A stretch of DNA of 23,975 nucleotides from Parasulfuritortus sp037446165 (GTDB taxonomy: Bacteria > Pseudomonadota > Gammaproteobacteria > Burkholderiales > Thiobacillaceae). This document shows, one piece after another, positions 9,316 to 16,965 of this stretch; the stretch's first letter is position 1, and every line of letters begins with the position of its first letter. Position numbers and translations under genes: made by a program. The notes under the pieces are model-generated. The model had not been told where the DNA came from. It searched no databases and saw nothing but the letters and a program-made list of their open reading frames with translations. The DNA is taken from NCBI GenBank assembly GCA_037446165.1, contig JBBIJC010000033.1, positions 1-23,975 on the forward strand. The letters are read 5' to 3'.

Positions 9316-11145
9316 TCAGGACGACACCGCCTGTTGAACCCGCGACTCTGCAGCCACTTTGGCGTTTGCCGCATGGCATTTCAAAAAGGTCTGCTTGCTG
9401 CAACTGGAGCACAACGACTTATCCAGCTGATTGTAGAGAATATCGATCGGACGGACACCCACCGGGAACAGGTTGTACTCTCGGATGTCGCGCATGTAAC
9501 CGCCCTTCTGCAGCAGAGCGGCCACGTTTTCCTTCATCCGGTAGAAATACAGGCCGCCGCCTTTTTTGCGCCAATGTCTCGCCTGTTCGGCCAGAAACTC
9601 GGCGCCGGCCAGATCGACAAAGTTGATGCCATTGGCCAGGATCACCACATGCTTCAGTTCCGGCTCGTTCTCTTCCAGTTCCTGTAATTGCTGCTGCAAA
9701 TGCGCGACTGCACCAAAGAAAATCGAGCCATTGAGACGCAGGAAGCGGATCTGGGGACATTCGGGTTGATCATCCTCAACCGGCATGTAGTGGTCGCTGG
9801 CCGGATCTGCATCTGGCAACACGCTTTCAATGCTCGGCCGGGAAGTGCGGTACAGATAGAGCGCCAGGGACAAGGCGATACCAAAGAAGATGCCTTTTTC
9901 CAGGTCGATCAGAGTGCCAATCAGGGTCACCCAGAGAACTACCGTTTCCTGCCGGCTGATCTTGGGCAGAACACCGATATGGTGGGTATCGATCAAGCCC
10001 CAGGCGACCAGGAACAGGATTCCGGCCATGGCCGCGGTAGGCAGGTAGGCTGCCAGGGGCGCGACCAGAAGCAGAATCACCACCAGGAAGAGCGAGGCAA
10101 ACACGGCCGCCAGGGGAGTGCGCGCGCCAGCCGCAAAATTGACCCCACTACGGTTGAAGGAGCCCGAAGCCGCGTAGCTGGAGAAGAAGCTGCCGAACAG
10201 GTTCGACAAACCCTGGCCGATGAACTCCTGGTTGCCATCGATGTGCTGGCCGGAACGCGTTGCCACCGCACGGGAAATCGACACCGCCTCGGTCAACGCC
10301 AGCATGGTAATGATCAGCGAGGGGAACAACATGGTCTGCAGCCCCTTGAACGAGAAATCCGGCATGGACAAGGGCGGCAGACCGGAAGGCAGCGCGCCAA
10401 CGGTCTTGATATGGGTAACGGCCTGGCCGTATCTTGCGTTGACCACGGCCGCCAGAATGCTGCCCACCACCATGGCGACGATCATGTAAGGCACCTTGGG
10501 CAGCCACCGCTTCACGGCAATGCCGGTCAGCAAGGTCACCGCCGCGACCAGGGTGACATAGGGATTGATATTTCCCAGATGCTGCACGAATAACGACAGA
10601 GTCTGGAAAAACGGCGTCCCGCGCGGGATATCCAGGCCAAAGAAGTTCTTGATCTGGCTGCCGGCAATCAGCATCGCGGCACCGGCTGTGAAGCCGATCA
10701 CCACGGTATGGGAGATGAAATTGACCAGCACCCCCATGCGTGCCAGGCCGAGTATCAGCTGGAACAGACCGGTCAGGAAGGTCATGGTCAGGACCAGGCT
10801 GATGAACTCTGGTGAGCCGGGTTGGGCGTAGGGGCTGACCGAGGCGAACACGGCGATAGAAATCGCCGTTGTGGGACCGGAAACCAGATGCCAGGATGAG
10901 CCGAACATCGCCGCGACAATCGCCGGCACCATGGCGGCATACAGACCGAATTCGGGCGGCAGTCCGGCAATGGTTGCAAAGGCCACGGCCTGGGGCAGGA
11001 CGATCAGGGCGCCGGTGAGGCCGGCCAGAGCGTCGGCACGGCCAGTGGTCTTGTCGACCATCGGCCACCAGCGCATGAAGGGGAAAGCCTTGTAAATCCA
11101 GAGGGGGCAACTGACGCCAGAGAGGGATAAAGTCTTTTGTGTCAT
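9316..11145 (-). CDS. SulP-family inorganic anion transporter with STAS domain
   Basis: This inner-membrane secondary transporter belongs to the SulP/SLC26 family, whose members carry sulfate, bicarbonate or other anions. The 609-residue protein starts with an amphipathic segment ending FMRWWPM. The family signature ALIVLPQAVAFATIAGLPPEFGLYAAM is followed by about a dozen hydrophobic segments (about 35-430). A cytoplasmic STAS domain occupies about 455-565 (RFLRLNGSIFFGAV, GINFVDLAGAEFL). After the STAS domain is an unusual cysteine cluster: Cys579, Cys582, Cys590 and His591. The start at 11145 has a poor ribosome-binding site, but similarity covers most of the N-terminus. With the carbonic anhydrase gene 28 bases downstream, bicarbonate (as in BicA) is the more likely substrate; sulfate is the alternative in a sulfur oxidiser. 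Confidence 0.9.
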   Translation of the reverse strand: MTQKTLSLSGVSCPLWIYKAFPFMRWWPMVDKTTGRADALAGLTGALIVLPQAVAFATIAGLPPEFGLYAAMVPAIVAAMFGSSWHLVSGPTTAISIAVFASVSPYAQPGSPEFISLVLTMTFLTGLFQLILGLARMGVLVNFISHTVVIGFTAGAAMLIAGSQIKNFFGLDIPRGTPFFQTLSLFVQHLGNINPYVTLVAAVTLLTGIAVKRWLPKVPYMIVAMVVGSILAAVVNARYGQAVTHIKTVGALPSGLPPLSMPDFSFKGLQTMLFPSLIITMLALTEAVSISRAVATRSGQHIDGNQEFIGQGLSNLFGSFFSSYAASGSFNRSGVNFAAGARTPLAAVFASLFLVVILLLVAPLAAYLPTAAMAGILFLVAWGLIDTHHIGVLPKISRQETVVLWVTLIGTLIDLEKGIFFGIALSLALYLYRTSRPSIESVLPDADPASDHYMPVEDDQPECPQIRFLRLNGSIFFGAVAHLQQQLQELEENEPELKHVVILANGINFVDLAGAEFLAEQARHWRKKGGGLYFYRMKENVAALLQKGGYMRDIREYNLFPVGVRPIDILYNQLDKSLCSSCSKQTFLKCHAANAKVAAESRVQQAVSS

Positions 11146-11246
11146 AGTGGGCCTATTTTATTACAATCCGGGCTCGGATCTGGGCCAAATCGGCGAGAAT
11201 CGCCCTATAGGATGCCTTTTTTTCATTTTCTGGTCAAAGTCCTCCC
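11146..11246. promoter_or_regulatory. Divergent promoter region between transporter and response regulator
   Basis: These 101 bases separate the two divergent genes and must hold both starts. An inverted repeat GGCGA-GAA-TCGCC lies at 11192-11204. On the minus strand TTGGCC and TGTAAT spaced 17 apart are a weak promoter candidate for the transporter. On the plus strand only a loose -10 (around TATAGG) is visible. I see no copy of the 11-bp repeat found upstream of the flavoprotein gene. Confidence 0.35.
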
Positions 11247-11933
11247 ATGCGTCTGTTGATCATCGAAGATAATCGCGACATCGCCGCCAACCTGATGGAT
11301 TTCCTCGAGGCGCGTGGCCATGTGGTCGATATGGCGGGCGATGGTGTGGGCGGGTTGCATCTCGCCCTGACCCACGATTACGACGCCATCGTGCTGGATC
11401 TGATGCTGCCCGGCATGGACGGCCTGACCCTATGCCGAAAACTGCGCTCCGAAGTGGAACGACATACCCCGGTCCTGATGCTGACCGCCCGCGACTCGCT
11501 CGACGACAAGATTCAAGGCCTGGAAGCCGGTGCGGATGATTATGTGGTCAAGCCCTTCGCCCTGCGCGAAGTGGAAACCCGACTGCGCACCATCGCCCGC
11601 CGCGGCCTGCCTCAGGGTCAGGCGCAAAAACTGCGCGTGGCCGACCTGACTTACGATGTCGGCACCTATCGGGTCATGCGTGGGGAACTGGCCATCGTCC
11701 TGCCGCCCATCCCGCTCAAACTGCTTGAACTGCTGATGCGCGCCTCGCCCAAGGTCGTCTCCCGGCAACAGATGGAGGCGGCCGTCTGGGCCGACCATCC
11801 GCCGGACAGCGACGCGCTCAAGGCCCACCTCCACGTCCTGCGCGACGCCATCGACAAGAACTTCGGCCGCCCTCTCTTGCGCACGGTGCGCAGTGTCGGC
11901 TATCAGATTGCGGATCCCGATGCCGGGCCGTAG
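11247..11933 (+). CDS. OmpR/PhoB-family response regulator
   Basis: This cytoplasmic DNA-binding regulator is phosphorylated by the kinase encoded next. The 228-residue protein has a receiver domain (about 1-118) with the acidic pocket EDN (7-9), phospho-acceptor Asp51 (VLDLMLPGMDG), Thr80 and Lys102 (VKPF). A winged-helix DNA-binding domain follows (about 130-222), ending with the typical RTVRSVGYQI. The ATG at 11247 fits the family start MRLLIIEDN, although the ribosome-binding site is weak. It overlaps the kinase gene by 14 bases, so the two are translationally linked. OmpR-type proteins bind 10-11-bp direct repeats, and such an array lies at 12977-13009. Confidence 0.95.
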   Translation: MRLLIIEDNRDIAANLMDFLEARGHVVDMAGDGVGGLHLALTHDYDAIVLDLMLPGMDGLTLCRKLRSEVERHTPVLMLTARDSLDDKIQGLEAGADDYVVKPFALREVETRLRTIARRGLPQGQAQKLRVADLTYDVGTYRVMRGELAIVLPPIPLKLLELLMRASPKVVSRQQMEAAVWADHPPDSDALKAHLHVLRDAIDKNFGRPLLRTVRSVGYQIADPDAGP

Positions 11934-12927
11934 CCTGCGCCGCCGCACGCTGTTCTATTTCAGCAGTTTTGGCGCCTTGTTGAGCCTGCTGGTCACGGCC
12001 AGTCTTTATTTCGCCATCCGGCAATCGCCCCAGCCGGTCCAGGACGAATATCTTCTGTATGGCCTTGGCCTGGTCGTGATTCTGTTGACCTGGCTGATCA
12101 CCCGGGCCGGATTATGGCTTACCCGACGAGTCGTGGCACCGGTCGTCGACCTCGCCGCCCGTATCGCGGCCAATGAATCGGCGGGACAGAACCCTGAACC
12201 ACGTCCGTCCCTGGACGACGTGGGCGAACTGACCCTGATCTTCGAGCGCTACCTGGATCGGATCCGCAGTTGCGCGGAGCGGGAGCGCGCCTTCGCCTCC
12301 GATGTCAGCCATGAGTTGCGCACCCCGCTTGCCGTCATCCGCGGCGCGCTTGAGGTGCTGGATGACGACGAGCACCTCAACGACAGCCAGCGCAAACGGA
12401 TCGCCCGCATCGAACGCGCGAGCCACGACATGACCGAACTGACCAGTGCCTTGCTGAGCTTGTCGCGTGAGGAAAATGGCCTGGCAGTCAGCCCGGATAA
12501 CTGTTCGATTGCTTCGGTGGTCCGGGAGTCTGTGGAAAAACATCGGTCCCTGAACGGTGCACTCACCGTCGATATCGACCTGAACATCGTCGATGCTCCC
12601 CTGGTGCCGGTAGAGAAGGGCCTGGCCACGGTCGTGGTCGACAACCTGATCGGCAATGCCATGCTGCATGCCCAATCCAGCCAGATCCGCGTCTGTCTGG
12701 AGCGCAACCGGCTGGTGATCAGCGACTCGGGCAAGGGCATAGCCAAATCCGACCTGGATCACATTTTCAAGCGCCACTATCGCGGACCGGACTCCCAGGG
12801 TTCCGGCATCGGCCTGTCCCTGGTTAAACGGGTCTGCGACCTGCACGGCTGGGAGATCGCCATCGACAGCACCCCTGGCCGGGGCACCTCGGCACAACTC
12901 ATTTTTGGCAAGAAACTCGCAATCTGA
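11920..12927 (+). CDS. Sensor histidine kinase
   Basis: This inner-membrane kinase is the cognate partner of the preceding regulator. The 335-residue protein has two membrane segments (about 11-33 and 46-66) separated by only about 12 residues, so it has no periplasmic sensor domain. A HAMP-like linker follows, then HisKA with His131 (FASDVSHELRTPL). The ATPase domain has N box DNLIGNAMLHA, G1 DSGKGIA and G2 GSGIGLSL. The ATG at 11920 overlaps the regulator gene; the GTG at 11893 in the same frame is less likely. The minimal loop suggests sensing in the membrane or through a partner protein. The flavoprotein gene starts 187 bases downstream. Confidence 0.93.
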   Translation: MPGRSLRRRTLFYFSSFGALLSLLVTASLYFAIRQSPQPVQDEYLLYGLGLVVILLTWLITRAGLWLTRRVVAPVVDLAARIAANESAGQNPEPRPSLDDVGELTLIFERYLDRIRSCAERERAFASDVSHELRTPLAVIRGALEVLDDDEHLNDSQRKRIARIERASHDMTELTSALLSLSREENGLAVSPDNCSIASVVRESVEKHRSLNGALTVDIDLNIVDAPLVPVEKGLATVVVDNLIGNAMLHAQSSQIRVCLERNRLVISDSGKGIAKSDLDHIFKRHYRGPDSQGSGIGLSLVKRVCDLHGWEIAIDSTPGRGTSAQLIFGKKLAI

Positions 12928-12976
12928 TTCGACCTTCGGTCTGACATCCCGACTCCTCGCCAAAAACTAACCAGAT

Positions 12977-13009
12977 CTTTACCTGGGCACAACCTCTGCT
13001 TCACCTTGG
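12977..13009 (+). promoter_or_regulatory. Three tandem 11-bp repeats, probable response-regulator operator
   Basis: Three consecutive 11-mers start at 12977, 12988 and 12999. All fit CNNNACCTNNG, with ACCT at 12981, 12992 and 13003; repeats one and three are closer to each other. A period of 11 bp puts every half-site on one DNA face, the arrangement bound by OmpR/PhoB-type dimers. The array lies after the two-component genes and 105 bases before the flavoprotein gene. A -10-like TAGGAT sits at 13016-13021 and there is no good -35, as expected of an activated promoter. Confidence 0.6.
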
Positions 13010-13114
13010 TCCGACTAGGATTTGCTCCAGTCGGCGACACATACGCCGAATTCTGACGAGCAGCCAGAAATGGCCCGCTCGGCGATTCTTGACCATAAAG
13101 AAGGAGACTGTTCC

Positions 13115-14476
13115 ATGACCGACAATTTAGACCGGCGTAATTTCCTGAAAATGAGCGGCGCCATCCTGGCCGCCAGCACGGCTGGCACCGCCATGGGGGT
13201 GAGCAGTTCAGCCCTGGCCGCCGGCACGTCCGCAGCCGTTGCAACCGGCATGAAAGCGGCCCTGCCCAGGGCCAAGGGACCTCGCCTGGTCGTTGTCGGC
13301 GGGGGCACCTCCGGCCTTACCATCGCCAAATACGCCAAGAAGGAATACCCGAAATTCGACGTGGTGCTGGTCGAAAAGCGCGACATGTATTCGTCCTGCT
13401 TCTCCAGCAACCTCTGGTACGCCGGCCTGATCAATCTGGAATTCCTGGCCAACCACAGCTTCCTGGATGGCGCAACCAACAACGGTTACACCTACTTCAA
13501 CGCCACCGTCACCGGTCTGGATCGCGCCAGCCGCACCTTGGTCACCAGCGAAGGCGACATCGGCTATGACTTCCTGGTCCTCGCCCCCGGCATTTCCTAC
13601 GACTACGACAAGATCGGGGTCAGCGACGTCGACAGCATGACCGCCCTGCGCCAGAAGTATCCCGGCGGCTTCATCTCCCCGACCGAGCACGTCACCATCC
13701 ACCGCAAGGTTCAGGAGTTCGAAGGCGGCGTATTCGTGCAAAGCGTGCCTGGCGGCAACTATCGCTGCCTGCCCGGCCCCTACGAGCGGGCCTGCATGAT
13801 CGCGTCGGTGATCAAGAAGAACAAGCTCAAGGCGAAGGTGCTGGTCCTGGACGCCAACCCGGAAATCACCATCAAGGCCAAGGGTTTCCATGCCGCGTTC
13901 AACGAACTGTACAAGGACATCATCGAGTGGAAACCGAACTCGGCCATCACCGGCGTCGATGTCGACAAGCGCACCATCAAGACCGAGTTCGACAGCTATA
14001 CCTTCGATGACGCGGCGATCTACCCCAACGTGCGCGGCTCGACCCTGATCGAGCACCTGGGACTTATGGCTCCCGCCAGCAAGAGCACCCAGAAGGAAGC
14101 CGACATCGACACCCGTTTCTACAACATCGTCGGCGACCCGCACGTCTATGTGACCGGCGACTCGCGCCCGCACCCCTACTCCAAGAGCGCCAACACCTCC
14201 AACACCGAAGCCCATTACGTGGCCAAGGTGCTGGCTGCCCGCGCTCAAGGCAAGGAAATCGCCTGGGTCAGCCCGCGCACCATCTGCTACTCCATGGTCA
14301 ACGCCAACCCCATGGAAGCCATCAGCGTCGATGCGGGTTATGATTACAGCGCAGAGAAGGATGCCATCACCGGCTTCTCGAAGGACACCAAGACCTTCGA
14401 AAACCGCGATACGGCGAAGGGCCAGGCCACCCTGGAATGGGCGCGAGGCATCTACCGCGACCTGTTCGAGGCGTAA
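13115..14476 (+). CDS. fccB: Tat-exported sulfide dehydrogenase flavoprotein (FCSD/SoxF type)
   Basis: This predicted periplasmic FAD enzyme would oxidise sulfide to sulfur. The 453-residue protein starts with a twin-arginine signal (DRRNFLKMSGAIL, then an Ala-rich stretch to about 37). The FAD-binding VVVGGGTSG lies at 59-67. The FCSD hallmark YRC-PGPYERA gives redox Cys218, and the second redox cysteine is Cys391 in TICYSM; the 173-residue spacing is close to that of the Allochromatium enzyme. A second FAD motif (VYVTGDSRPHP) lies near 344-354, and the C-terminal FCSD domain follows. Cys95 and Cys227 are additional. AAGGAG at 13101-13106 supports the ATG at 13115. The usual cytochrome c subunit (FccA/SoxE) is not adjacent; a Rieske protein follows instead. 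It may be regulated by the array at 12977-13009. Confidence 0.9.
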   Translation: MTDNLDRRNFLKMSGAILAASTAGTAMGVSSSALAAGTSAAVATGMKAALPRAKGPRLVVVGGGTSGLTIAKYAKKEYPKFDVVLVEKRDMYSSCFSSNLWYAGLINLEFLANHSFLDGATNNGYTYFNATVTGLDRASRTLVTSEGDIGYDFLVLAPGISYDYDKIGVSDVDSMTALRQKYPGGFISPTEHVTIHRKVQEFEGGVFVQSVPGGNYRCLPGPYERACMIASVIKKNKLKAKVLVLDANPEITIKAKGFHAAFNELYKDIIEWKPNSAITGVDVDKRTIKTEFDSYTFDDAAIYPNVRGSTLIEHLGLMAPASKSTQKEADIDTRFYNIVGDPHVYVTGDSRPHPYSKSANTSNTEAHYVAKVLAARAQGKEIAWVSPRTICYSMVNANPMEAISVDAGYDYSAEKDAITGFSKDTKTFENRDTAKGQATLEWARGIYRDLFEA

Positions 14477-14491
14477 TCGGGCAAAACCCGG

Positions 14492-14518
14492 AGGCCACCC
14501 GCGGGTGGCCTTTTTTTT
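14492..14518 (+). terminator. Intrinsic terminator between flavoprotein and Rieske genes
   Basis: AGGCCACC (14492-14499), loop CGCG, GGTGGCCT (14504-14511) is a perfect 8-bp stem within a 20-bp palindrome, followed by a run of eight T (14511-14518). It begins 15 bases after the flavoprotein stop. The run ends directly before the GGAGG of the Rieske gene, so any Rieske message from upstream must read through it. Confidence 0.9.
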
Positions 14519-14531
14519 GGAGGATGGAGAC

Positions 14532-15236
14532 ATGGACCGCAGAGATTTTGTAAAACTATGCACCGGCACAGTCCTGACCACTGCGCTCAGTCAGAGTTTG
14601 TCCAGCCGGGCCGGACAGATCGAGGCTTTCCCTCCCGCTCGGCTGGTCAAGGCTGATGGCACGCCGCTCAAGGCATCGGAAGTCGGCCTGAACGAAGCGA
14701 TGGTATTCGCCTATCCGTTCAACGGCATACCCTGCTACCTGATCAATCTGGGCAATCGCACCGCTCATCCGCAGGCCATGGATTCAACCGACGACGGCGT
14801 ATTTTCGAACCCGGAAGGTGTCGGCAAGGGCAACCACCTGGTCGCCTTCATCGCCATCTGTACCCACCAGTTGAGCTACCCGACCCCCGAAGTCAGCTAT
14901 CTGCGCTATGCCAACGAGGGCAGCGAACTCGCCGGCAAACCCGGCCGCATCGTCTGCTGCGCCCATGGCAGCGTCTACGACCCGGCCGAAGGTGCGCGGG
15001 TGGAATCCGGCCCGGCCCCCGCACCCTTGTTGCCGGTCGCGCTTGAATACGACGCCGCGACCGATGGCCTGACCGCGACCGGTGTCGTCGGCAAGGCCTT
15101 CATCCAGCGTTTCTTCAAGAACTTCAAGGGCGACCTCATCGAGCGCTACGGCGCCGGTGTCTATCGCCAGGACGTGGGCGAAACCACCAAGGCCATCCCG
15201 CTCAGCCAGTATTCTGCGGCCGTGCCGGCCTGCTGA
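14532..15236 (+). CDS. Tat-exported Rieske [2Fe-2S] protein
   Basis: This is a predicted periplasmic or membrane-anchored electron carrier. The 234-residue protein begins with a twin-arginine motif (MDRRDFVKLCTG) and a modestly hydrophobic segment to about 22. Rieske box one is CTHQLS (ligands Cys110, His112) and box two CCAHGS (Cys142, His145). The two cysteines that form a disulfide in bc1-type Rieske proteins are replaced by Ser115 and Ala144. A long insert precedes box one, and the protein ends in Cys. GGAGG at 14519-14523 supports the start. Location after an FCSD-type flavoprotein suggests it accepts or relays its electrons (inference). Alternatives are a quinone-oxidising partner or an oxidase small subunit. 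Confidence 0.85.
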   Translation: MDRRDFVKLCTGTVLTTALSQSLSSRAGQIEAFPPARLVKADGTPLKASEVGLNEAMVFAYPFNGIPCYLINLGNRTAHPQAMDSTDDGVFSNPEGVGKGNHLVAFIAICTHQLSYPTPEVSYLRYANEGSELAGKPGRIVCCAHGSVYDPAEGARVESGPAPAPLLPVALEYDAATDGLTATGVVGKAFIQRFFKNFKGDLIERYGAGVYRQDVGETTKAIPLSQYSAAVPAC

Positions 15237-15252
15237 CTCGCGGCCATGATCA

Positions 15253-15280
15253 TCAACCTGTCCGATCTCGGGCAGGTTGA
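15253..15280 (+). other. Hairpin after the Rieske gene
   Basis: TCAACCTG (15253-15260) pairs with CAGGTTGA (15273-15280), and the stem continues inward through a T-G wobble and CCG/CGG with a four-base loop, giving about 12 pairs. There is no T-run, so it may stabilise the 3' end or be a Rho-assisted stop. A -10-like TAGAAT lies at 15306-15311 without a good -35, so a promoter for the antiporter gene is uncertain. Confidence 0.5.
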
Positions 15281-15345
15281 GCTCAGTTCTGCAATCCAGG
15301 TCGGATAGAATGGGCCGTCGCCAATAACCCGTTCGCATCCACGCC

Positions 15346-16583
15346 ATGGAATCAAACGCTGCCATAGAGCTATCCAAACATATCCTGATCACCATCGGAA
15401 TCCTACTTGCCGTAGGCAGTTTTTCCGGTCTGGTCGCCAGCAAGTTCAAGGTTCCGGACGTGGTGATTTTCCTGCTTGCCGGCCTGCTGATCGGGCCGAG
15501 CATGCTGGGCTGGGTCGATATCAAGGCCGATTCAGCCGTCAACCAGCTGATCCTGATCTTCGGTTCCTGCTACATCCTGTTCGATGGCGGCGCCTCGCTC
15601 CGACTCAAGGTGCTCAAGGAGGTCTGGATCAGCATCGTGGTGCTGGCCACTGTCGGCGTCCTGATCTCGGCCGCCGTTACCGGCGTGGCTGCCTACGCCA
15701 TCCTCGGCGTGCCGTTCATCGTCGCCCTGCTGCTCGGTTCAGCCATCGCCTCGACTGACCCGGCCACCCTGGTACCCGTTTTCCGGCAGGTCCGGATCAA
15801 GGATCGGGTCGCCCAGACCGTGATGAGCGAGTCCGCCTTCAACGACGCCATGGGCGCCATCGTCACCTTCGCCGTCCTGGGTGTCGCCATGGGGCAAGGT
15901 GCGTTTTCAGCAGGGGATGCCTTGCTCGACCTGCTCAAGCAATCCGGAATCGGCATCCTGACTGGCGGCGTGCTGGGCTATCTGGCCGCCTTGCTCATCG
16001 CGCATGAAAAGTGGGACTTCCTGGCCGAGTACGCCCCGGTGGTCACCCTGATGGCGGTGATCGGCGCCTACATGGGCGCCGACGGCATGCATTCTTCCGG
16101 CTTCATGGCCGTGTTCGTGTTCGGCATCGTGATTGGCAACAAGGATGCCTTCGGCTTCAAAATGGAAGACCGGGAGCAGGAGAAGCTTGAGGAATATGTC
16201 ATGACCACCGCGCTGATCATGCGCATGTTCATCTTCATCCTGCTCGGCTCGCAGGTGAATTTCGCGCTGATGGGAAAGTACCTGCTGCCAGGACTGGCCG
16301 TGGTCGCCATCTTCATGCTGGTCGCACGCCCGGTGTCGGTGTTTGCCTGCACCTTGCCGGACCGGCGGACCAAGTGGAGCCTGAAGGAAATGCTGTTCAT
16401 GTGCTGGACCCGCGAGACCGGCGTCATACCCGGCGCCTTGGCCGGCATGCTGGTCGGAATGAAGGCGCCGGGGGCCGACATCATCGCTTCGGTCACCTTC
16501 ATCGCCATCCTGACCACCATCCTGATTCAGGCGACCACCACCAAATGGCTGGCCGGCAAGCTGGGTCTGCTGCTCGAAGACCA
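15346..16583 (+). CDS. CPA1-family cation/proton antiporter, 3' end lost in gap
   Basis: This is an inner-membrane Na+(or K+)/H+ exchanger for pH and ion balance. The 412 visible residues carry about 12 hydrophobic segments. Family motifs are PDVVIFLLAGLLIGP in the second helix, FDGGASL, STDPATLVPVF at 136-146 and SESAFNDAMG with the Asn166-Asp167 ion-binding pair. A late helix has the motif WTRETGVIPGALAGM. The ATG at 15346 fits the family start; no clear ribosome-binding site is seen. The sequence breaks at the N run after GKLGLLLED, near where the membrane domain usually ends, so a short tail or a soluble C-terminal domain may be missing. No neighbour fixes the cation. Confidence 0.9.
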
Positions 16584-16683
16584 NNNNNNNNNNNNNNNNN
16601 NNNNNNNNNNNNNNNNNNNNNNNNNNNNNNNNNNNNNNNNNNNNNNNNNNNNNNNNNNNNNNNNNNNNNNNNNNNNNNNNNNN
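16584..16683. other. Assembly gap of 100 N
   Basis: Exactly 100 N join two contigs, so the true distance is unknown. The gap removes the 3' ends of two convergent genes, the antiporter (+) and a small membrane protein (-). The flanking ends do not share an obvious overlap. Confidence 0.97.
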
Positions 16684-16965
16684 CGACACGATGGTTGTCG
16701 ACACCAGACCGGCCACCTCGCTCACCGGGCCAAGACGTTTGATAACCACCGAAATGATCTTGGCGGCCGGAGCGGCGAGGATGAAAAACAGACCGACAAA
16801 GAGCAGCACCTTTCCGGTGTTGACCAGACTGATACCGCCGCCGGTGGAAAATTCATAAAGCAGCGCCAGAAGCACCACGCCAGCCAGCAACTTGGGCGCA
16901 AAGATCGCGATTTCACTCCAGAATGTTTGCAGGGAAGTGAGAAAGATATCGATTTGCTGGCTCAT
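16684..16965 (-). CDS. Membrane protein, C-terminus lost in gap
   Basis: I do not recognise this protein with confidence. The 94 visible residues start MSQQIDIFLTSLQTFWSEIA and hold two hydrophobic segments (about 19-38 and 50-72) separated by a Gly/Ser-rich turn. The N-terminal amphipathic helix followed by PKLLAGVVLLALL recalls the leading helix of MscS-type channels, but the second helix does not fit well. It is translated from the TGATG overlap with the MarR gene (shared A at 16965), with AAGAGGT on the mRNA 6 bases before the ATG. The MarR protein may control it. Confidence 0.65.
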
